Source of the DNA: Lingula anatina
Lineage: Eukaryota > Brachiopoda > Lingulata > Lingulida > Lingulidae
Length of the DNA: 64,000 nt
Direction: 5' to 3'
NCBI RefSeq assembly: GCF_001039355.2
Contig: NW_019775846.1
Location: forward strand, 783,562 to 847,561
Made by a program: the position numbers and the translations under genes. The notes under the pieces are model-generated. The model worked only from the letters and a program-made list of their open reading frames with translations. It was not told the origin of the DNA and ran no database searches. Of the stretch, positions 50,401 to 58,800 are shown piece by piece. Numbering within the stretch: position 1 is the stretch's first letter; each line of letters begins with the position of its first letter.

Positions 50401-53400
50401 GTGTACTTTTATACCAGTGCTATTAGGCAAGCATTTGGTGCAAAATTTTTGCTTTGCTAAATTGCTTATTCTCTTTGGTGTTATATTAAGTGAGATTGCA
50501 CAAGCACACACATACACGCATCTAAATAAAAAAAGTACTAAGATTTATATCATGCAGCTAATGAAGAACACTACATATGATATCAACGAAGACATATGCT
50601 TTTGAGAAAATGATTCATTTAAAGTAAACTTTTGGTAGAATTTTGCGCAGAGGTTATTTTAAGTAAAGACTTCAAGTTCATGTCTTTAATTTCCTGTACC
50701 AACACCAGTGTACCAGTGTCAAACACAATGTCACACTGCTTCACATCGCTATCATCACAACTACCACAATGTGACATATCTGAACACATTTGTATGTACA
50801 TTCCAGCTGATAACCAGTCCCACTCTCATACCTCTGAGGCAGAAGCTGCAGCAGCAGTAACTGAGTCACAACAGGAGGCAGAGAAGAAATTGATTGAGGC
50901 ACTGACTGCGCATGCTCGTGCGATCGCAGTCAGTGTTCTCAATAAGAGTGATGCAGGACAGGACCTAGAGGAGGATGCAAGGGTAGGTATATGATAATAC
51001 CATGGGAGTAATGTGAAAAATTGGAAATAGTTTACCTATATTGTTATAGTTAATATACTGTACATAATGTTTTATAATGTTTTAGATCTTTGTGAAGAGA
51101 AGCTGACAGTCCTTTTATAAAATGAAATAACATTTGTGACACTGTTTTGAAAAATATGCCAGTAAAACAAACAAAAAAGTATTTACATGTATTTTTATAT
51201 CACGTAGTTTAAAAGATAGAGTAACTCCAGTTGGTGGTGGAATGTTATTAGAATATTACTTCAATTAAAACCATGGATGCATGATCAATAATTGCATGAT
51301 AACCACATATAACTTTCATTATTCACTCAGGAAAATTCACGGCATATTAAGTTTTCTGGTCACAATAGTAATTTATTTTATTTTATTTTTTACTTTAATT
51401 TATGATCATTATTATTATTATTATGTAGTGCATGTTAGATACAATAAGCATCACAAAGAGCTTGAATATATGTAAACTTAATTATTTTTAATTTCCATCT
51501 AAATGCATTTAAAAGAATTTACAGTGTTAATATTTTCATACATTTGCATGAATTTAACCTACATGCAGCTTCTTTTTTTTCATTTAAGTAGAAAGCAGTC
51601 TTTTAATCTAAAATCTTTGCTTACTGTCAAAATTTGGTTGCATTTTGTTTTAGCTTGCAGCTGAGTTGTGGATGGAGCGTTTGCCAACGCCAACACAAAT
51701 TATTTCCCGTAGTCAGTCACTGAAAGATGTTTCATATTTAGACTATGAACATGATCATGATGAAGATGTAAGATTGAAGGGAAGAGTGTAGTGTATAATT
51801 GCACAGAATGTGGCTGTTTTCAGCACTGTGTGTTGAGTGAATTCATTGTCACAAAAAGAAAAGAAAACAAACAAACAAACAAACAAAAAAAAAATAAGAA
51901 GAAGAAGGAAAAAAATTTGTTAGATGTTCTAAAAAAAAATTCAAGATAATTATCATACTGGGTACTATTACCCTTGCATTTCATCAGCTGGATTCTGTGG
52001 AATCTTCGTTCAAATGTTGCTTTACATGAAAGGTGAAAGGCAGCCATTCCTCATAATGCTTATTACTTAACAATATTTTACTGAACAGAACAGCCAGTCA
52101 CCTATCATTAAAGCACATTCTGAAATGATTACTCACTAGATGGCAGCACTGCACAGGCACCTTAACCCTAAACTTTTCCAAGAGAACAGCACATTAGAAG
52201 TGGTGTTGGGAAAATTACACTGGCACTGTACTGGTTATCTTATCTTATTTATTAGCATATGCACTCATTTTGTTTTCAGTTCATTTTTGTTGCTTCTGTT
52301 ATCACTATGAATTTCATTTATTTATTTCAGTTTAGTTGATATGTTTTCAGTTCTTTATTTTTTCTCTCATATGAAGTAAAAGCACAAGTTTTGATTTATA
52401 GCAGTAGTTGATAGAGTTTTTAACAATTTAACATGACTTGATAAAAATATAAAAATTAATGATGACTGTAAACAGTAGAAGCATAATTTATAATTTTGTT
52501 GATTTGGTGTATTTTTTATGGTATAGGCTAACAGCATGCTACAACATAGTAGAGTTGAGATACACCCAGAAAAAAAGGACAACTTTTTCACTGGGACTTT
52601 TTTATGATCTTGACTCTGCAACAGTAATCAAGCTATTAATATATTAACTATATAAATGTCATGGTTTCAATGTGACTTTGTTGATTCAGGAGTTTACTTG
52701 TATTGCCATATTTCACTGACAGACATATGAATATTATGCATGAGTGATACCAATGTAATGGCATAATAAACAAAATATGACAGTTACAAATTCTGTGCAC
52801 ATTAGACATGCATGAGATAGATTATCATGAATGGTGGTGGTATCCTCTACTTAGTTTTTAGAAGGGATGTGGTTACAAAGCCCTACATTTTAAAAATGCT
52901 TTGCACTCTTTTCAAAAGTTTTATTCTGGTGGCAGTTACATTCCATAGCCTATTCCATTAGATGAGCTTCTAAAGCCCATACATTTTATCCAAATCTTAT
53001 TTATTTTTTGATGTTTTTTTTAGGAGGCTGTGATGGAGATAGTTAAACGTAGAATGAAGAGTGCTGAACCCACCGCTGCTGAGTACAGAGATTTACTGCG
53101 TGAAACACTGGCTAGTGTGGGTAGGTGGATAACTGAAGTGACAAAATAATAGGGATAAAAGAAGTCAGGTCTTTGAAAACTGCGTATATTTTGTGATATT
53201 GCTTGTGCTCTAAGGCATTGTTTTGAATGTTTTCTTACATACATACATACTGGTACTATACATATACTTTACATGTTTGAATTTTTTGTGTTCTTTAGAT
53301 AGGACTACTGTGTGTATTCCCTGCATACTTTGTTCAGTTCTAAATTGGCTTTTAAAAATTAAACATCCCATCATTTCCTTTTAGATGAAAGCTCTTTAAA

Positions 53401-55767
53401 TTAAAAAACTTTGTTTATGTTTTGCTTTATTGCTTTATTCTTTTTATACCTTGACTATTGTGGTGATTTTTAGACCACTAGAATGTGAACTTTTCTATTA
53501 AACTATTTTCTGTCTTTATTTATTTCAATTTAATTATAAAAAATCTTGATTTTTACATCATTTTCTTCATTACGTAAATGATTCAGTGACCAAGGGCACG
53601 GGTAGTCCCAGCGTTCATTCAGTAGATGAAGTAAGTCCAGAGTTGATAGAAGCTCTGGCAAACAAGGAGGACATAAGGCCAGAAGATCTAGAAATAATTC
53701 AAAATGAGGAAGGCAAGAGTGTCATTCGCTCCAGAACACACAGTCAGAGCCATAGTCAAAGTAAAACTCAAAGTCGAAGTCAAAGTCAGACACACAGTCG
53801 TGGTCTCAGTCATGGTCATAGTGAGGCTCGTAAAGGGACTGGACGCAGTGAGGTATCCCAGCATTCTTCACATGTGTCTCAGTCTCGGCGGTCCAGTGGG
53901 AGTGCAGTGAGGAGTGCTGTGGACACACTTGAGAGGAAAGCATCAGGACAGGAAGATGGCCACGTGATGCCGGAAGGTAGACACTATACTCACTGCACAC
54001 CTTGCACCAGAGAGTTAATCGCCAGCAAATTTGTTTTCGTATGCCTATGTGATGTAGGCCTAACAGCAGACAACCTGCAGTTGAAAGCAGCACCTGTACC
54101 TCTTTTACTGTGCTTGCATGAAGCATGTGTCATTTATCATCAGCACCTGCACCAAAGATTATTGTTGGTCATCTGGCTTGCACGGTTAAGGGGCTACTGT
54201 TGTCATTAGGCCCCTGTTTGTAGTGTCCAATGCCTGCATTGAAATATGCTGCAACTAAATGTCACAGTGTCATGCCTGTGTGGTCGGTAATTGCCACTTT
54301 GAGTATGCCAACATTCACTTCACCAGCACATTTGATCCTCAGCATGCTTGCCTCCAAAATGTGCCATCATTTGGATAGAAGAAAGTGTTGTCATCGTGTG
54401 TGCTGCTACCTACAGTCTTGCTATTAACAATGCATGCACTGTAATCTAAATGCCAAGCTACAAGAAAATATATGGCGTGATATGCACTAGAGAAGGCATT
54501 TTGCCAAGGTTCTGCTTGAAATTTCACTGGCACATGAACAGTTACTAACAATATACTTTTGGACAAATTGCAACATTATATTACTCACATATACTTTCCT
54601 CAGATATTATTTCCATTCCTGCATTGATAGTGCCCCATGTCTATGATAACATACAATTTGCTTGCCTTGCCAGCATAGAAAGCTGTGCTTTAACATAGTG
54701 CCTCTTCCACATAATAGCTTATCCTACATCCTTTAATTCTCATCAATAGTGACTGTTTAAATATGTATTTGTCATTAACAAGGACTTTATATTTGAACAA
54801 GAACATTTAATCAATATTGTAATATATCCTAGCTTTTGTTTCATTGAGGTAAGTTGCAAATAATGATGTTGGTTTTCATGTAGGAACTGAGGCATAAAAT
54901 GAATTATTACATTACATGGTTATGTGGAGTATTATGGGCATTCACAGTAAATATTTGTATTTAAGCATCTGCTGCTGACCAAATGGAAGATGTTGATGCA
55001 CAAGTAGCTTCAATGGACCTTATCCCCTATGCTCCCTTGCCACCTATAGCTACAGCTGATGACAGTAGTGCACAACCTAGTCTACCACCAGATGGCTCTG
55101 GTGAAAGCTTTAAGCCATCTGCTCCAGGAAGCCCAGCAAAGTCTTCCAAATCTGCCAAATCTGGGAAATCTGCCAAGTCTGTAAAGTTTGTAGAGAATGT
55201 TAAAGAAGAGAAAACAGATCCTGTGAAAGGAAAGAAGAAAGCATCAGCAAAGAAAGCAGGAGAGACATTAGTTGTGACAGTGACTGATGATGTAGAGCCA
55301 GAGTTGTCCAAGGAAGAAGCAGACAAAAAGGTGCTAGCAGAAGTTGCTCAGGTAAGATTCACTTTGTCCTGTTCATTGTGATTTTATGTAAATAGTTCAA
55401 AAGATTTCACACAAGTCATCATTTAAGGCTGTCAACTCAACAGAGTTATGATACTGTAGTTTACAAATTAGTGGTTGATGGGACAGCCCCTGAAAGATGC
55501 CTCATATATCAAATCTTTTATTTTACAATTATTTTTAAACAATATTCTGACAAATTTCAAAAAGTATCAGAAAAAAGACTGCATCCACCTTTGCATATTA
55601 TGCCATCTACTAGGAACAGAGTTGTTTGTATTATTGTTTAATATCTGTTCACTGATTGTTTCACCATTGATTCTTTCACTTGTAGGTGTAACTGAGCTAG
55701 GGGGTAAAAGAATCATGTTTTAAAGCTTTATTTTAAATTCTTATTTTAAAAAAAATTTACAATTCTT

Positions 55768-55839
<72 letters not shown>

Positions 55840-58800
55840 GTTATTATAATTATTACTGTCAGGAACTTGCTCAAGCTGATGCCAAATCCACAAAGAGTGC
55901 AAAGAGTGATAAAAGTTCAAAAAGTGCCAAAAGTGGAAAGAGTGCTAAGAGTGCTAAAAGTGGGGCATCAAAGAAGAGTAAGACGCCTGATGACAAGAAG
56001 ATATCAGAGAAAGAATTTGTTGTTGGTAAGTGGCATTAACAGATAGTGGAGTATAGACATACAGAAAGACAGATCAATACATCAATGATTATAAATGAAT
56101 AGACAGATAGATATAGAAATACGTCAATTAACAAAAAGTTTGAAAAATGTAGTCTTAATCTGTAAAATAAAAAATGGCATTGTATATTTAAAATGAGTTA
56201 TATTTTTGTAAATTTATTTATAGATTTGACTTGAGTTGATAATAAGGAAAAAATGATAATTGTTTCATTTTGTCATTACTGTTTCAAACTTTCAGGTAAA
56301 GTTGAGAACAAGAAAGAGTTGGAAGAACTTTATGCTCAGCCTGAAGATCCTGCTGCAAAAGGTCAGTATAACTGTCTGCATGGACTACAATAATCATTTC
56401 ATATATTAGAAACATTTCGTTTCTTAATGTAACTTACATCATTGTCTATGTTTATGTACGTTTTGACTTCGTAGTTAACTTGTGCATGTGTGGAATCTTT
56501 TATAGTATATCTTACAACCCTTTTATTAATGTATTCTGTATTCCTAGTAAAGTGAGTGATCTATACTATCTTATACATTTTGCATGCCTATAATATTAGA
56601 ATATTAACTTATTGGTATATATTCATAGATGAACCTTTAATAAATTTGCAAATATATGTAATGATAATTAACTTTTTTTGAATATTAATAAATATAGATA
56701 TTATTAATATTCTGTTGCATCAGGGAGTCAAGTTTTAACACCCATTAACAAAAAGGGTGGAGGTGAGAGAGAGTAGGGTGAAATAATGGGGAATTTCTGC
56801 ATGCTCCCTTGAATGTTTTATATTGAAATTGGTTGTAGTGATGTTTTTTCCCTTTGTTTTAACTGATGTGATTTTAATAATTCCCCTGCATGTTAAGATA
56901 TTTTAGCATCAAACACATTCAGGGGTAGAAAAATTTAAAGAATTCATGGTGGCCTTTTGAAGCCAAAAGGTTTTAAGGTAAAAAGATCCATACTGAATTT
57001 TCTGCACATGAATAACATTTCCAGAAAATAATAAAAAACCCATTGTCAAAAAAGAACTCACACAAGAGAAATTGGCTGAGAAAGCTGCAGCAGCTGAAGC
57101 ATTGGCAGACCGTTTCTTGTCTCAGTATGATTTAAGTGAGACTAAAACTGGTGGTAGGTTTAAGAAACGGGGCACTGAATGAAGTGGGCTATCTCATCCA
57201 AAGTCACTGCTTATTTTCCAATTATAAATCCTGTAGATAGGTTATAATTTTATTAATCAAAATTATTAACTAAATTGGCAAATATTATTTCAGTTATCAT
57301 TTCATTAGTAAAAAATCACTAAAAATGAAGATTAAATTAAATCACTGTATATATTTGATTCTGCATTACTAACCAATTGATGTTGTAATTATTGTGCCTT
57401 GTGTTTAATATTATTTACCATTGTCACATTTGTTTGTCACTGTGTTGTCACGTGTCACTTTCAGTTAAGTCTGTCATTTGTTAACTTGCCTTTGTTCAAC
57501 AGCACTGTCACATGACACATCATATGGCACAAAGCTCAGTAAACTACATTCCTTTGAATAGCATACCATTATTATTATGATGATGATGATGATGATGTAC
57601 ATTTGCCTGCTGGACCAGTTGCTTTCTGTATTAAATCGCAAAGTGTATTAATATATTCTAATATGAATTAAAAATTTTGAATTTGAATTATGATTTTGAT
57701 TTCCATGCTTCATGCAGACTAATTTATCTTGCTATTTATATTGTTCACCTCATTACGTATATTGTGATTTTTTGCAAAAGAGTATTGGATATTGACTTAT
57801 TGCTATCCCATTGACTCCATAGTTTTGCTAAAAAGTGGGCATAAATGAAGATTTTCAATGAATGATAAAATTGCAGCTTTGCCTAATATAAAGAGTTAGT
57901 TGTCAGAATATTTAAACTATACAATTTTTTTATTTTCTTCAGCATTTATATCATGTACAGTTTTTGAATGTGTTTTATTTGATAGTTTTTTAAAACTAAT
58001 ATTGCTTGTAATGAAACAACTCACTAAAAGTCGCATCTCTTTCATCAATAATATGGATTGGACCATGCTAGAAACATGTGCACAACTTCATTATATCATG
58101 TTACATACTTCATTTTAGATGCCAAGAAACCAAAGAAACCTTCAGTGCCTGTCGTAAGCAAGGCTAAAAAGACAGCTCCAAAAGGTAAAAAGAAGAAAGA
58201 AGCAGCACCTGCAAAGAAGTCTAAAGCAAAGAAGAAGGTAGAGGAAGCAGACGAAGATGAACCACCCAAAACCCTCACTCCTACCACAGTAATGGAGGTG
58301 AAGGCAGAGGAGGGAGAGAAAGTAAGTAGATTTACTGTATCAACCCCCATTGAACCATATACTTATTTTCAGAATGATGTCATTTCAAAATCATAATTTT
58401 TTTTACAATAAGATATACAAGAATTAAATAAAACCTATTCTAAAGTTTATTATATTTATGTTCTCTCGTAGCAGTCAGGCACAGAGTCTCCCACTCCTTC
58501 TCACACCACCACAGAGAGCTCAATGTCCTTCATCATAGTGCGGGACGAGTTTGAGGCCACACCAGAGCCAGAGGAGAAGTCAGAGACCAAGTCCAGGGTC
58601 CTGTCCTCCATCCATACTGAGAAGACAGAGGAGGAGGAGGAGGAGGGTGGAAGTGAGACTGAGGTAGGTCGAGATGAACTGTTCATCTTTATTCAGCAAG
58701 AACTGACACTTTTCTGTGGTTGGACGTTTTCTTCCTTTATATGTGTAAAAGAGAGTTTAGATAGCTCTGGAATTGTATATATTATTAAAAGACAGAGAAA

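Noticed and set aside
53977-54427. Continuation of the exon 19 frame and further ORFs to 54427
   Set aside because: A donor at 53977 and the next in-phase exon at 54966 explain the gene. The extension reads Cys/His/Leu-rich intron-like sequence.
55027-55326. Minus-strand ORF opposite exon 20
   Set aside because: Antisense shadow of the Ser/Lys-rich exon.
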